From NCBI RefSeq assembly GCF_012958305.1, contig NZ_JABBYO010000007.1, positions 186,001 through 250,000 of the forward strand: 64,000 nucleotides of DNA, given 5' to 3'. This stretch comes from Tautonia rosea (GTDB taxonomy: Bacteria; Planctomycetota; Planctomycetia; Isosphaerales; Isosphaeraceae). The notes under the pieces are model-generated. The model was not told the origin of the DNA and searched no databases. It saw only the letters and a program-made list of their open reading frames with translations. Every line of letters starts with the position of its first letter. Position 1 is the stretch's first letter. Positions 42,161 through 51,810 of the stretch are shown one piece after another. A program made the position numbers and the translations under genes.

Positions 42161-45160
42161 TCAGGAGGAGAGGGATCGAAGGTAGGCGTCGAGATCGGCG
42201 ATCTCCTGATCGGTGAGGTCGTCGATCAGACCGGCGGGCATGAGGGACACGTCGGAGGGTCTGCGTTCTTCGACTGCGTCGCCGTCGATGAGGATGGTTT
42301 CGGTGGGGCCGGTTTGGAGGATCAAAGAATCGACAGCATCGTAAATAACGATTCCCTGATAGACTGCTCCGTCCTCTGTGGCTACAATGAGGGACCGGTA
42401 GCGGTCGGCGATGTCGCGTGAGGGCTGGACGATCGCTGCAAACAGATCCTCGCGTGAAAATCTTCCGGTGATTCCGCTCAGGTCGGGACCGACGGCCCGA
42501 TTTCCCGAATGGCAGGCTGAGCACTGGGTTCGATCGAAGACGGATCGACCGCGCTCGGCGTTGCCAGCGTTCCAGTCGATCGCGGAGCGCTTACGGGACC
42601 AGGCTGCGGCGTCAACACCATCAGCCCCGCTCAGATCGTCAGCGCGATTCGGGTACGCCTTGACGAACCAGGAGGACCATGCGGCGGGATTGTCGTCAAT
42701 CGCTTGATGTGTTGAATGCCTGAGTGTGTCAGCGATTCTGGATCGGACTGGGCCTTCCGGGGTGCGACGGAGCGTACGGATCAAGGTGAGGGCTTCGTCG
42801 GGATCGTCACGCAGGCCGAGTCGAGCGAGCCCATCGAGCGCGGCGTTCAGGGTTGAGGTTTGCGAGGATCGCAAGGCCGATTGAAATTTGGGTCGATCTT
42901 CGGGAATGGGATCGCCTGCCAGGACTGGCACGATTGATTCGTCGAGTCCGTGCGTCCCCCAGATGGCCCGAAGAGCAGTCCGAGCCTGATCGGAGGGATG
43001 GGCGGCCAGCACCGCCACCACCTCGCTGGTCCAGGCGAAGTTGGGGTCGGTCTCTGCTCGATCGAGGAATCGCGAGGTAGCACCAGGGAGGTCGAACCCC
43101 TCAACGAGGGCAAAGAGGGCATGGTCGGGACGGCCGAACGACGGGTGATGGAGCAAGGCCTCGGGGAGGCTCGGATCGCGACGGAAGAGACCCTCAACCA
43201 GTTCCGAAACGCGGAGCGGCCAGTTCCGATCGCGTCGGGCGTGTAGCGCATCGAGTTTGCGATCGAGGTCGAGCAAGGCGATGGTCACGCGATCGGTGAC
43301 CGGGCCTGGAATCGGAGCGCGAAGTCGGCCGAGGACGATCAGGTGGTGGAGATCGTGGATGGGATCGGACGAATCCGTGAGTCGATCCGCGACGAGCGAG
43401 AGTGCCTCAGGGTCGTCGCAGGCCAGCATGCCGAGGGTCCGCACGCGTTCTCGATCGAGGGCGGAGAAGGGGGGGGCCTTCAGGGCGATGAGAGTCGGGA
43501 TGATCCGGTCCAACAGCGAAGGGGCACGAGCCGTGGTCATGTCTCGGGGAGCGGAGTAACCTTCCCAGACGCTTGCCTTCACAGCGGGATCAGGCTGGCC
43601 TCCGAGTGCGACCTGAACAAGACGGACGGCCGAGAGGGCCGTGTCGGAGGTGAGATCGGTCGCATCGAGGGCGTTGGCTGCGAGGGTGAGGGCGGTTTCA
43701 ACGTCATCACTGGCGACCCCGAACCCGACCGTAAGCTGAGCCTGAGGGGTGGCGGCATGCTCTCGAAGGAACGATCGAGCGGTCGCATCGAGGCCTGCGA
43801 TGATGCTGGCCGAGGCATTGCGGAGAAGGCGATCGGGATGGTCAAGATTCGGAAAAATCGCTGTTGTGAGGACGTTTACAGGAGTCGACGTCTGCCGCCT
43901 TTTCAACGCGATGAGTGAGCGAAGCCGCTGCAGGGGATCGTTCGAACGTGAGGCGTTGAGGAGTTGGCCAAGGGCTACGTTCGGGGGAAGGACGCCTGCG
44001 GGGAGTTCGTGATCAGCGGTTGCGGTGCGTGAGGCTGGAGGGGCGACAGGGTGTGTCGGGGCTTCGACGAATCGAACGCGGTAAACGGCGCCCCGGGTGC
44101 CGCGGCCACCGATGGAGAGGTAAAGATCGCCGGAGAGAGGGTGAACCTCGGCGTCGGTCCAGGCGAACCCTTCGGTGCCAGTCGGTTCGAGGAAGATCTC
44201 GGGCTTGGCGGTATAGGATGCTCCCGAACGTTCAGGGCGGGCGAAGTACACCCGGCCGAAGGTCCAATCGAGGAAGAAAATGCCGTGATGATACTGTGTG
44301 GGGAAAGACGAATGAGCATAGCAAACGACCCCGGTGGGTGAGCCGCGGTCGATCGGCGCGACGGGTGGGACGACGTCTTCCATCTCGGGAGGGAGTCGCC
44401 AGAGGTCGGTCTGCTGAGGGGCGAGCCAGCCATGATGACCGCCGGGGAGGACGTGATAGATGCGGGTCGGCTCGTACCAGGGGAGCGAGACGCAGCGCTC
44501 GTTATCAGAGTCGAAGGTGAAGATTTCGCCATCGGGACCGAAGTCGAAGTCGTAGGGGTTGCGGAAGCCGTCGGCGACGATCTCGGTACCACTGCCGTCG
44601 GGGGCGATCCGGATGAGGCAACCGGCCACGGGTTCGGCAATGGGAGAGGTCGGCAGCGAGGAATACGAGGCGTCGACGTTCGCAAAGTTACCGACCATAA
44701 CATAAAGCCATCCGTCGGGGCCTCGACGGACGGCATGGGCGTCGTGCTCGCTGCCGGTCTTGATGGGCAGAATGAGTTCGGAGGGGCCGTCGGCGATGCC
44801 GTCGTCATTCGCGTCGACGAAACGACGCAGGCCGCCATCACCGACGACGAAGAGGGAGTTGCCCTCCCAGAACAGGCCCATTGCGCCATCCTTCGGACCG
44901 TCGGCGAAGGGGAGGGCCCGATCGGCGCGGCCGTCGCCGTTGTCGTCGACGAGGATGCGGGTGTAGCCTCGGCCGGAGACGATCACGCGGCCGCGGGGGT
45001 CGATCGTCATGCACTGGATGTCGTTGGCGAGGTCGCTGCCGGAGAACTCGGTGACGACGAAGCCGGGAGGGATACGCAACCCGGAGACCTCATCGCCGTT
45101 TGTTCCGATGGGAACGGCCAGGATGAACATGATGGCAGTAATCAATCGCGGTATTCTCAT
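42161..45160 (-). CDS. PVC-type heme-binding dehydrogenase (Pirellula/Verrucomicrobium type)
   Basis: A 999-residue exported protein. The signal peptide (MRIPRLITAIMFILAVPIGT) leads into a beta-propeller dehydrogenase domain typical of the group: IPPGFVVTEFSGSDLANDIQ, GDGRADRALPF, then GPDGWLYVMVGNFANVDASY and FRNPYDFDFGPDGEIFTFDS. The middle third is helical and repeat-like (HEAT-type). The C-terminal heme domain has CSACH (880-884), VGPDLSGI, and the ending SLMPAGLIDDLTDQEIADLD seen in the heme-binding domain family TIGR02603. It probably oxidises a sugar derivative and transfers electrons out. It is last in an operon with the amidase (16 bases upstream) and a SMP-30 protein. Confidence 0.92.
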   Translation of the reverse strand: MRIPRLITAIMFILAVPIGTNGDEVSGLRIPPGFVVTEFSGSDLANDIQCMTIDPRGRVIVSGRGYTRILVDDNGDGRADRALPFADGPKDGAMGLFWEGNSLFVVGDGGLRRFVDANDDGIADGPSELILPIKTGSEHDAHAVRRGPDGWLYVMVGNFANVDASYSSLPTSPIAEPVAGCLIRIAPDGSGTEIVADGFRNPYDFDFGPDGEIFTFDSDNERCVSLPWYEPTRIYHVLPGGHHGWLAPQQTDLWRLPPEMEDVVPPVAPIDRGSPTGVVCYAHSSFPTQYHHGIFFLDWTFGRVYFARPERSGASYTAKPEIFLEPTGTEGFAWTDAEVHPLSGDLYLSIGGRGTRGAVYRVRFVEAPTHPVAPPASRTATADHELPAGVLPPNVALGQLLNASRSNDPLQRLRSLIALKRRQTSTPVNVLTTAIFPNLDHPDRLLRNASASIIAGLDATARSFLREHAATPQAQLTVGFGVASDDVETALTLAANALDATDLTSDTALSAVRLVQVALGGQPDPAVKASVWEGYSAPRDMTTARAPSLLDRIIPTLIALKAPPFSALDRERVRTLGMLACDDPEALSLVADRLTDSSDPIHDLHHLIVLGRLRAPIPGPVTDRVTIALLDLDRKLDALHARRDRNWPLRVSELVEGLFRRDPSLPEALLHHPSFGRPDHALFALVEGFDLPGATSRFLDRAETDPNFAWTSEVVAVLAAHPSDQARTALRAIWGTHGLDESIVPVLAGDPIPEDRPKFQSALRSSQTSTLNAALDGLARLGLRDDPDEALTLIRTLRRTPEGPVRSRIADTLRHSTHQAIDDNPAAWSSWFVKAYPNRADDLSGADGVDAAAWSRKRSAIDWNAGNAERGRSVFDRTQCSACHSGNRAVGPDLSGITGRFSREDLFAAIVQPSRDIADRYRSLIVATEDGAVYQGIVIYDAVDSLILQTGPTETILIDGDAVEERRPSDVSLMPAGLIDDLTDQEIADLDAYLRSLSS

Positions 45161-45176
45161 GCGTTCTGTCCTCGGT

Positions 45177-46547
45177 TCAATCGGCCGGGAAAGGCGGGAG
45201 TTCGGCAGCGCCCGCGGCCTTGCGAAGCGCGGCCTCAGTGCGGAGGGCGACGCCGAACAGGGCGGCCTCGCCCTCGGGGCCGGAGCGGCCGGTCAGTTGC
45301 AGGCCGAGCGGCAGACCGTTGGGGGAGAGGGCGATCGGGTGGGTGATCGTCGGTAGGCCAAGGAAACTCCAGGGGGAGTTGAACGCAGGGTCGCCGGTCG
45401 TCGATGGGTCGGGAGCAGGGCCGAGGGCGGCGGGGGTGAGCAGGGCGTCGACCTCGCCGAGATGGCTGTCGAAGAGCCATCGGGTCTTTTCCTGGAAGTG
45501 CTTTGCAACAAGGAAATCAACGTAGGTGACGTGCAAACCTTCCTCAATAAGTTTTGTGATGCGAGGAGGGTAACATTCTGGGCTGCGCTTGATCGCCCCG
45601 TAGTGGTTCCCGGCGGCCTCGGCGGAGAGGATGGTGAAGTGATTCGCGGGAATCTCGGGGAACGGGCTCGGCATTGAGAGGCGGACGACGCGGTGGCCCG
45701 CGGCCTGGAGTGCGGCGGTCGCTTGCTCCATTGCGTCGAGCATGGCGGGCTCGGTTCGCTCGTCGAACCAGTGGCGGAGGCGGCCGATGGTCAGCGGTCT
45801 GTCGGTGAGGAAGGGTCGGATGTTGGCCAGCAGGGCGAGGTCGGCGATGGTGAGGGCGATCGGCCCAGGGTGGTCGAGGCTCTGCGCGAGGGGGAGGATG
45901 CCCTCGGCGCTCCAGCTTCCATACGTCGGCTTGAAGCCGGCGACGCCGCAGTACGAAGCGGGCCGGGTGATCGAGCCACCTGTTTGCGAGCCGAGGGCAC
46001 CGAGGCACATGCCGCAGGCGACCGCCGCGGCCGGTCCGCTGGAGGAGCCGCCGGGGGTGTGGTCGAGGTTCCAGGGGTTGCGGGTCGGTGGGGGATCGAT
46101 CCAGGCATAAGGGGTTGTGACGGCCTTGCCGAGGATGATGGCTCCGCGGCGCCTCAGGTCGGCAACGATGGGGGCGTCGGCTTCCGGGATTGTGCTTCCG
46201 CGGAGCTCGTCGGCTTCCGGTTCCGAGAGGTTCTTGCAGAGAAGTTCCTCGAAGCCAGGGATGCCGTACTCGGTTGGCATTCCGGCGACGTGGATGATAT
46301 CCTTCACGCCGATCGGGATGCCTCCGAGCGGGCCGAACGGTCGCCCGACCTGGTGGTCGGCGTCGAGCCGGTCGGCCTGGGCTCGGGCACCGTCGCGGTC
46401 GAGGAAGGCCCAGGCGTGGACCTCGTGCTCACGATCGTCGATCCGGTCAAGACACCGCTCCAGCACCTCGCGGCAAGAGGTGCGGCCGGAGCGGAGGGCG
46501 TCAAGCGTGCCGGCGAGGGTGGCCTCGGCGGGAGGGAAAAGCTCCAT
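45177..46547 (-). CDS. Amidase signature family enzyme
   Basis: A 456-residue amidase. The Ser-cis-Ser-Lys triad is visible: Lys in GIPIGVKDIIHVAGMPTEYG, the cis-Ser in HTPGGSSSGPAAAVACG, and the nucleophile in ALGSQTGGSITRPAS. Members cleave amide or carbamate bonds; the substrate is unknown. No signal peptide is seen, so it should be cytoplasmic, in contrast to its operon neighbours. The frame extends upstream over the end of the SMP-30 gene with unrelated Pro/Ser-rich sequence; ATG 46547 is chosen, only seven bases after the SMP-30 stop. The CxxCH dehydrogenase starts 16 bases downstream, so the three genes are one transcript. Confidence 0.9.
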   Translation of the reverse strand: MELFPPAEATLAGTLDALRSGRTSCREVLERCLDRIDDREHEVHAWAFLDRDGARAQADRLDADHQVGRPFGPLGGIPIGVKDIIHVAGMPTEYGIPGFEELLCKNLSEPEADELRGSTIPEADAPIVADLRRRGAIILGKAVTTPYAWIDPPPTRNPWNLDHTPGGSSSGPAAAVACGMCLGALGSQTGGSITRPASYCGVAGFKPTYGSWSAEGILPLAQSLDHPGPIALTIADLALLANIRPFLTDRPLTIGRLRHWFDERTEPAMLDAMEQATAALQAAGHRVVRLSMPSPFPEIPANHFTILSAEAAGNHYGAIKRSPECYPPRITKLIEEGLHVTYVDFLVAKHFQEKTRWLFDSHLGEVDALLTPAALGPAPDPSTTGDPAFNSPWSFLGLPTITHPIALSPNGLPLGLQLTGRSGPEGEAALFGVALRTEAALRKAAGAAELPPFPAD

Positions 46548-46554
46548 CGGCGGA

Positions 46555-47469
46555 TTACTCCGGGTCGTCGGCGATGGCCAGGATGAAGCCTTTGGCCTCC
46601 ATCGTAACGGCATAAACAGAGGTGCGCGCGGTGATGTAAAGGGTGTTGGAGTCGGGGCCGCCGAAGGCGCAGTTGGAGGGGTTCTCGGGAACCTTGATGA
46701 ACCCGAGGGTGTTGCCGCTGGGGGCGACGACCTGGATGGCACCGAGCGAAGGCTGGGTGAGGAAAAGGATGCCGCGATCGTCGACAGTCAGGCCGTCACC
46801 ACCTCGGGGATCGGTGCCGGGAGCCTGTTCGAGCTGACACAGCACAACGGCCTCTCCTGGTTCGCCAGGAGCTTTGAGAACGTAGGAAAGCACGTCGGGA
46901 GCGCCGGAGGGAAGGACGTAGAGGGTACGGCCGTCGGGAGACAGGAGGATGCCGTTCGGCCGAGGAAGGTCGGTGAGGATGCGGTGGACGGATCGGTTTG
47001 CGTCAATGTAATAGACGGCGCCGACGCCAGGGTCGGTGAAGTAGATGCCCCCTTGACGGTCGAGCACGAGGTCGTTCGGACGGTCGAAGGGTTGGCCCTC
47101 GAACGCGTCGGCGATCACGTCGATTTCCTTTGATTCGGGATGGATGGCGATGATCCGCTTCCCGGCACCCTGGCAGGCGATGAGGCGTCCGTCGCGGGCG
47201 ATCATCAGACCGTTGCAGCCCTGGGAGTTTTCCAGGAAGGGAGAGACGGTTCCGTTCTGGTCGAGCCGGTAAATGGTGTTGCCGCGGACGTCGGTGAAAT
47301 AAAGATTTCCATTGGCATCGGTCGCGGGGCCTTCGGTGAAAATCAAGTCGGTCACGACCTGACGCATGGGGCCGACAGGCCCGACGGCAGGAATCGTTTC
47401 GGCCTCCTGAATCGAGGAGAGACCGGAGAGGGTGAGCACGAAAAACACAAAAGGTGCGGAAATGCTCAT
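46555..47469 (-). CDS. SMP-30/gluconolactonase family protein
   Basis: A 304-residue, probably exported beta-propeller. After a signal peptide (MSISAPFVFFVLTLSGLSS) come SMP-30/gluconolactonase/LRE blocks: FTEGPATDANGNLYFTDVRG, the substrate-pocket strand GCNGLMIARDGRLIACQG, FDRPNDLVLDRQGGIYFTDP, and LPRPNGILLSPDGRTLYVLP. Glu and Asn residues for calcium binding are present in these motifs. The family hydrolyses sugar lactones. First in an operon with the amidase and the CxxCH dehydrogenase; lactone hydrolysis following sugar oxidation is the simplest joint role. It is divergent from the LOG gene. Confidence 0.9.
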   Translation of the reverse strand: MSISAPFVFFVLTLSGLSSIQEAETIPAVGPVGPMRQVVTDLIFTEGPATDANGNLYFTDVRGNTIYRLDQNGTVSPFLENSQGCNGLMIARDGRLIACQGAGKRIIAIHPESKEIDVIADAFEGQPFDRPNDLVLDRQGGIYFTDPGVGAVYYIDANRSVHRILTDLPRPNGILLSPDGRTLYVLPSGAPDVLSYVLKAPGEPGEAVVLCQLEQAPGTDPRGGDGLTVDDRGILFLTQPSLGAIQVVAPSGNTLGFIKVPENPSNCAFGGPDSNTLYITARTSVYAVTMEAKGFILAIADDPE

Positions 47470-47686
47470 GATCGGATTTCCCGACGGGTGAGGGCTGTCC
47501 GAAATCTGGCGATCCCTTGATGGTATCGTGCGGGGCTTTCGATTCCTACAGGGTGGCTTCGCTCACAGGCGATCGTTCGCAAAAGGCCGACGGAGTTTGC
47601 CGAGCGCGGAGTTCAAGGCCCCTTCCCACGGTGGTGGGGAAGCTCGTAGGATCGAAGCCTTTGATTCGGTCGCTCCTGGATTCTGA

Positions 47687-48280
47687 ATGGAGGCGATGGT
47701 GCAAGCGGTCTGTGTGTTTTGTGGGTCGAGCCCGGGGGCCGATCCTGCGTATCGGGAGGCGGCGGCTGCGCTCGGGCAGTTGCTGGCTGAGTTGGGCAAG
47801 ACGCTCGTTTATGGCGGTGGCAGTGTGGGACTGATGGGCGTGCTGGCCGACGCCGTCATGGCACAGGGGGGGAGGGTGATTGGCGTGATCCCCCAGTCAC
47901 TCCTCGATCGTGAGGTCGGGCATACCGAGCTGACCGAACTCCACGTGGTCGGCTCGATGCACGAGCGCAAGGCGATGATGGCGGAGCTGGCCGAGGGTTT
48001 CCTTGCGCTTCCGGGAGGAATTGGTACGCTGGAAGAATTCTTCGAGATCTGGACATGGGGCCAGCTGGGGCTCCACCGCAAGCCGTTCGGCCTGCTCGAT
48101 GTCGAAGGGTTCTATCAGCCGATGCTTGCGTTTCTCGATCGCCTGGTCGAACAGCGTTTTGTCAGGCCGGAGCATCGAGCTATGTTAATCGTTGCCCGAC
48201 AACCGGTCACGCTGCTCGCGGCGATGGAAGCCTACACCCCGCCCCCCGTGCCGAAGTGGATCGACCGGGAAGCGACGTGA
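47687..48280 (+). CDS. LOG family (TIGR00730) Rossmann-fold protein, nucleoside 5'-monophosphate phosphoribohydrolase-like
   Basis: A 197-residue LOG family protein. The start [19 protein letters not shown], the block [20 protein letters not shown] and the signature [17 protein letters not shown] (PGGxGTxxE) are complete. Members split N6-substituted AMP or AMP-like nucleotides into ribose-5-phosphate and base, as cytokinin-activating enzymes or purine salvage enzymes. It is cytoplasmic. Two ATGs are possible, 47687 and 47696; the second has GGAGG too close. It is divergent from the SMP-30 operon and convergent with hemL. Confidence 0.93.
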   Translation: MEAMVQAVCVFCGSSPGADPAYREAAAALGQLLAELGKTLVYGGGSVGLMGVLADAVMAQGGRVIGVIPQSLLDREVGHTELTELHVVGSMHERKAMMAELAEGFLALPGGIGTLEEFFEIWTWGQLGLHRKPFGLLDVEGFYQPMLAFLDRLVEQRFVRPEHRAMLIVARQPVTLLAAMEAYTPPPVPKWIDREAT

Positions 48281-48326
48281 GCAGGCTGAGGATTCGCGGT
48301 GGGATACCGCCATCGACCTGGAATGG

Positions 48327-49658
48327 TTAGTGGGTGGCGGCCTTGAGGGCCTCGCAGGCGGCGGTGATGGTGTGGTCGATGTCGGCCTCGGTGTGGGCGG
48401 AGGAAAGGAACGCGGCCTCGAACTGGCTGCAGGGGAAGTAGACGCCTCGGGCGAGCAATTCCCAGAAGAAGCGGCCGAACAGTGCAGTGTCGGATCGCTT
48501 GGCGTCGTCGAAGCTATGCACGGGGCCCTCGGTGAAGAAGAGGGTGATCATGCTACCGACACGCTGGATACAGTGAGGAACCTTGGCATCAGTGGCGGCG
48601 CGGCGGAGTCCGTCTTCGAGTCGGGCAGTGAGCGATTCGAGATATGGGTAAGGGTTTTCTTGCTTGAGCAAGCGAAGGGTGGTCAATCCGGCGGCCATGG
48701 CGAGCGGGTTGCCGGAGAGGGTTCCGGCTTGGAAGACGGGACCGACCGGAGAGACGTGGGTCATCACCTCGCGAGACGAGCCGTAGGCCGCCGCGGGGAG
48801 GCCGCCGCCGATGATCTTGCCGAGACAGGTGACATCGGGGGTAATGCCAAAATGTTCCTGAGCACCGCCGTAGGCCAGGCGGAAGCCGGTCATCACCTCG
48901 TCAAAGAAGAGGAGGGCTCCGTTCTTTTCAGTCAGCTCGCGAAGCAGTTCCAGATAGCCGGGGCGAGGGGGGACGCATCCCATGTTGCCGGCGACTGGTT
49001 CGAGCAAGACAGCGGCAATTTGGTCGGGGAAGCGCTGGAAGGCGTCGGCGACGGCAGCGGCATCGTTGAAGGGACAGAGGATGGTGTCGCTCGCGGCGCC
49101 GGGAGTGACACCGGGGCTGTTCGGGTGGCCGAGGGTGGCGACCGCCGATCCGGCCGAAACGAGCAGGGCATCGACGTGGCCATGATAATGACCGATCATC
49201 TTGATCACTTTATGCCGTCCCGTCACCCCTCGGGCGAGGCGGACCGCGGACATGGCGGCCTCGGTCCCCGAGGAGACGAAGCGAACCATTTCGATTGAGG
49301 GAACGGCGTCGACGACGGCCTCGGCGATCTCAGCTTCTCGGACGGTCGGAGCGCCAAAGCTGGAGGACTTCGCCAGGGCGTCGGTGACTGCGGCGTTGAC
49401 CTCGGGTCGGCAGTGGCCGAGGATCATCGGCCCCCACGATCCAATAAAGTCAATGTATTGATGACCGTCGATGTCGTACAGGTAGGCCCCGTCGGCCCGA
49501 TCCATGAAGGGAGGCTCGCCGCCGACGGCGCCGAAGGCTCGGGCCGGGCTGTTGACTCCTCCGGGAATCACCCGGCCGGCGCGGACGAACTCGGCGTGGC
49601 TGCGGTCGAGGTGGTAATCGGGCCTTGATCGGGCAGGGGTGGTGGCATCCATCGGCAT
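48327..49658 (-). CDS. hemL: Glutamate-1-semialdehyde 2,1-aminomutase
   Basis: A 443-residue class III PLP aminotransferase-fold enzyme. It opens SHAEFVRAGRVIPGGVNSPA, then FIGSWGPMILGHCRP and FVSSGTEAAMSAVRLARGVT. The catalytic lysine is in VTCLGKIIGGGLPAAAYG. It makes 5-aminolevulinate from glutamate-1-semialdehyde in the C5 tetrapyrrole pathway, supplying heme for the many CxxCH proteins of this organism. Two ATGs lie at 49658 and 49652; the first is used, without a clear ribosome binding site. No other heme gene is adjacent. It is convergent with the LOG gene. Confidence 0.96.
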   Translation of the reverse strand: MPMDATTPARSRPDYHLDRSHAEFVRAGRVIPGGVNSPARAFGAVGGEPPFMDRADGAYLYDIDGHQYIDFIGSWGPMILGHCRPEVNAAVTDALAKSSSFGAPTVREAEIAEAVVDAVPSIEMVRFVSSGTEAAMSAVRLARGVTGRHKVIKMIGHYHGHVDALLVSAGSAVATLGHPNSPGVTPGAASDTILCPFNDAAAVADAFQRFPDQIAAVLLEPVAGNMGCVPPRPGYLELLRELTEKNGALLFFDEVMTGFRLAYGGAQEHFGITPDVTCLGKIIGGGLPAAAYGSSREVMTHVSPVGPVFQAGTLSGNPLAMAAGLTTLRLLKQENPYPYLESLTARLEDGLRRAATDAKVPHCIQRVGSMITLFFTEGPVHSFDDAKRSDTALFGRFFWELLARGVYFPCSQFEAAFLSSAHTEADIDHTITAACEALKAATH

Positions 49659-49876
49659 GCGTCAAGCGGGGGTTGGCGGGAGAGGGCGGGCATGGCTTGG
49701 GGAGTGCGCGACGCGGCGAGGAGCAGCTCCCTCTGTAGAGACAGCATAGCCACCGGGCAGCGGAGCCGTCGAGCGCGGATCAAGGCGAAGGGAGGGAGTG
49801 GATACTCGCGGTGAGGTTGATCGCAGGGGGATGATGATCCCCGATCCTTCAGGCCAACGGAGGCCAGAACGACCGA

Positions 49877-49919
49877 GGCCCGCGCCTTCCGGCGTGAGAA
49901 AACGCCGGAAGGGCGGGCC
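49877..49919 (-). terminator. Long hairpin after the DUF1559 gene
   Basis: GGCC-CGC-GCCTTCCGGCGT pairs with ACGCCGGAAGG-GCGGGCC around a 6-base loop, with one offset base, giving a stem of about 18 bp. It is 38 bases beyond the stop of the DUF1559 gene at 49958. No U-tract. Confidence 0.55.
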
Positions 49920-49957
49920 TGATCGGTGCAAATTCGAGGACGAGCCCCGTTGCAGGG

Positions 49958-50926
49958 TCAATACTGGTCGGCGCTGACGACCTCACCGCCTCGGGTCGTG
50001 CTGAGCGATCGCCAGGTGAAGACGTTGACGGTGTCCTTGACGAAGCGAACGCTACCGTCGGCCATGGCCATGTTGGCACCGCCGGGGTGTCGGCTGCGGA
50101 CGCCATGTCGGGTCGGGCCGTTGTCTCCGCCGGCGATGACGCAGGGCGGGTTGCCTTCCTCAAGGTTTCGGCAGTTCTGAGACATGACGTCGGGCAACCG
50201 GCTGTTGGGGGTGTTCCAGGCCGTGAAGAAGGCGGCGTCTCCCCAGGCGGTAAAGCCGCGAAGGTCGTTGAGTTGCCCCTGGATGCATTCGCCGGCGAGC
50301 AAGGTGTTGCTCGTCCCGTCGCGGAAGGCAGAGAAGTTCCGGGTGATGTTGGCGGCAGGACGGGTCGAGCACCAGTCCACATCACTGAAGGGAGCCCCGC
50401 CGAAGGGGACGCCGAGGAACTCTTGCTGGAACATGTTGGTGTTCCCGAAGTTCACGACGTAGTTGTTGTTCGGGATCTGGCTGATGGGCCGGTTCAAGGT
50501 GTCGCTCGGGCACTGATAGGCCGAGACGACCATCCGGGCGGTCGTCGTGTTCTGAGCGCTGCCGTAGCGAATGAAGTTGCGAATCGGATCGCGAGGCACG
50601 GCGGCATCGCCGGTCGTGCCGAGCAGACCCCAGCCGCCATCGAAGTTGATGGCGTTGAACATGTTCTCCTGCTCCACGTAGGGAAGCATGAAGTGAATCC
50701 AGGTGTGGAAGCAGCAACAGCGGATGCCCGGGGGAAGGGTTCCGAAGGTGTCGTGATAGTTATGCATGCCCAGGCCAATCTGCTTGAGATTGTTGGTGCA
50801 CTGGGCGCGTCGGGCGGCTTCTCGGGCACTCTGAACGGCGGGCAAGAGTAGCGCGATCAGAACACCGATGATCGCGATGACGACGAGCAACTCAATGAGT
50901 GTAAATCCCTTGCGGCGATGCAACAT
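49958..50926 (-). CDS. DUF1559 domain protein with type IV pilin-like N-terminus
   Basis: A 322-residue paralogue of the protein at 14337-15443. It begins [20 protein letters not shown], with the prepilin leader, conserved Glu5 and the [19 protein letters not shown] block. It is shorter in the middle, with a Cys-rich [11 protein letters not shown] stretch. The C-terminal [17 protein letters not shown] box and [10 protein letters not shown] are present. ATG 50926 follows GGAGG at a good distance. A small carboxypeptidase-like lipoprotein gene lies upstream on the same strand (193-base gap). Role unknown. Confidence 0.93.
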   Translation of the reverse strand: MLHRRKGFTLIELLVVIAIIGVLIALLLPAVQSAREAARRAQCTNNLKQIGLGMHNYHDTFGTLPPGIRCCCFHTWIHFMLPYVEQENMFNAINFDGGWGLLGTTGDAAVPRDPIRNFIRYGSAQNTTTARMVVSAYQCPSDTLNRPISQIPNNNYVVNFGNTNMFQQEFLGVPFGGAPFSDVDWCSTRPAANITRNFSAFRDGTSNTLLAGECIQGQLNDLRGFTAWGDAAFFTAWNTPNSRLPDVMSQNCRNLEEGNPPCVIAGGDNGPTRHGVRSRHPGGANMAMADGSVRFVKDTVNVFTWRSLSTTRGGEVVSADQY

Positions 50927-51119
50927 GATTCCGGCCTCCGATGGAAATCCGCGGATCGAAACGAGGAAATCGGGCAGGTGATCCCGCCCGGGTGATCCGA
51001 GCGATCGAACGATCGCGAACGAGGAATTCGGATCTCAGCGCGAGCGAAGGCAACGGCATACACGATCGGCCCATCATTCGAAGCACAAATCGAGGGGCGA
51101 ATCGAGTCGTCGATCGGGT

Positions 51120-51545
51120 TTAGGGCTCCAGGGAGAAATCGAAGGTATTCGGGCCGTCGGCGGTGACCTCGGCCTTCAGCTCGGTCTGCGAGTTGTACCG
51201 GGCGGGCAGGCCGGGGGTTTTGGCGATGGGGACCATTCCAGGAAGTTCCCCTTCCTCGGGATCGAGTTCGGCCTCTTTCGGGTTCGAGGTGATGATCACC
51301 CGGTAGCTGCCAGGGACGGGCCCCTCAGCGCGGGGGATAAGGTAGCGACCGTTGGCAATCTCGGCCCCGGTCAGCGTGGGAATGGAAGGATCAGTCGGCT
51401 CGAATTGAATCAGGCCGCTCTCCAACGGTTCTCCGGAGAGTGTGACCAAGCCCGAGACTTGCTCTCGGGGAAGTCCGTCTCCTCCTCCACAGCCCGTGAC
51501 GGCGAAGGGAAGGAGCAAGGCAATTACCAAACACAGTCGCTTCAT
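51120..51545 (-). CDS. Small lipoprotein with carboxypeptidase regulatory-like fold
   Basis: A 141-residue protein with MKRLCLVIALLLPFAVTGCG, a signal peptide ending in a lipobox (AVTGC), then a Gly-rich start. The mature domain repeats the pattern of the 13646-14134 lipoprotein: VSGLVTLSGEPLESGLIQF, then VPGSYRVIIT and a terminal NTFDFSLEP strand. It is paired with the DUF1559 gene at 49958-50926 on the same strand, as at 14 kb but with gene order reversed. The start could be a GTG at 51548; ATG 51545 has GGAG upstream and is preferred. Function unknown. Confidence 0.82.
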   Translation of the reverse strand: MKRLCLVIALLLPFAVTGCGGGDGLPREQVSGLVTLSGEPLESGLIQFEPTDPSIPTLTGAEIANGRYLIPRAEGPVPGSYRVIITSNPKEAELDPEEGELPGMVPIAKTPGLPARYNSQTELKAEVTADGPNTFDFSLEP

Positions 51546-51810
51546 CACTATCGGCTCCGAACCAGCGAGACGGCAAAAAGCGGTCGCATGCTGGTAACGA
51601 GAACCGCCCGATCATGCCGCGCGGCTCTCACGTTTTCGTTTCATCGTCTTAAACTGGCCAAGACTCAATTGCAAGTCTTTTTTGATGCAAAAAAGTTTTG
51701 AGACCCAGGTCGGGAACGGGTTCTCATGAAACACCAAGAGTGTCCGATCCGGTTCCGTCGTGAGGGAGTCTCGGGGACGCTTGCGGGAGATCATCCGACT
51801 GGGTTGACGG

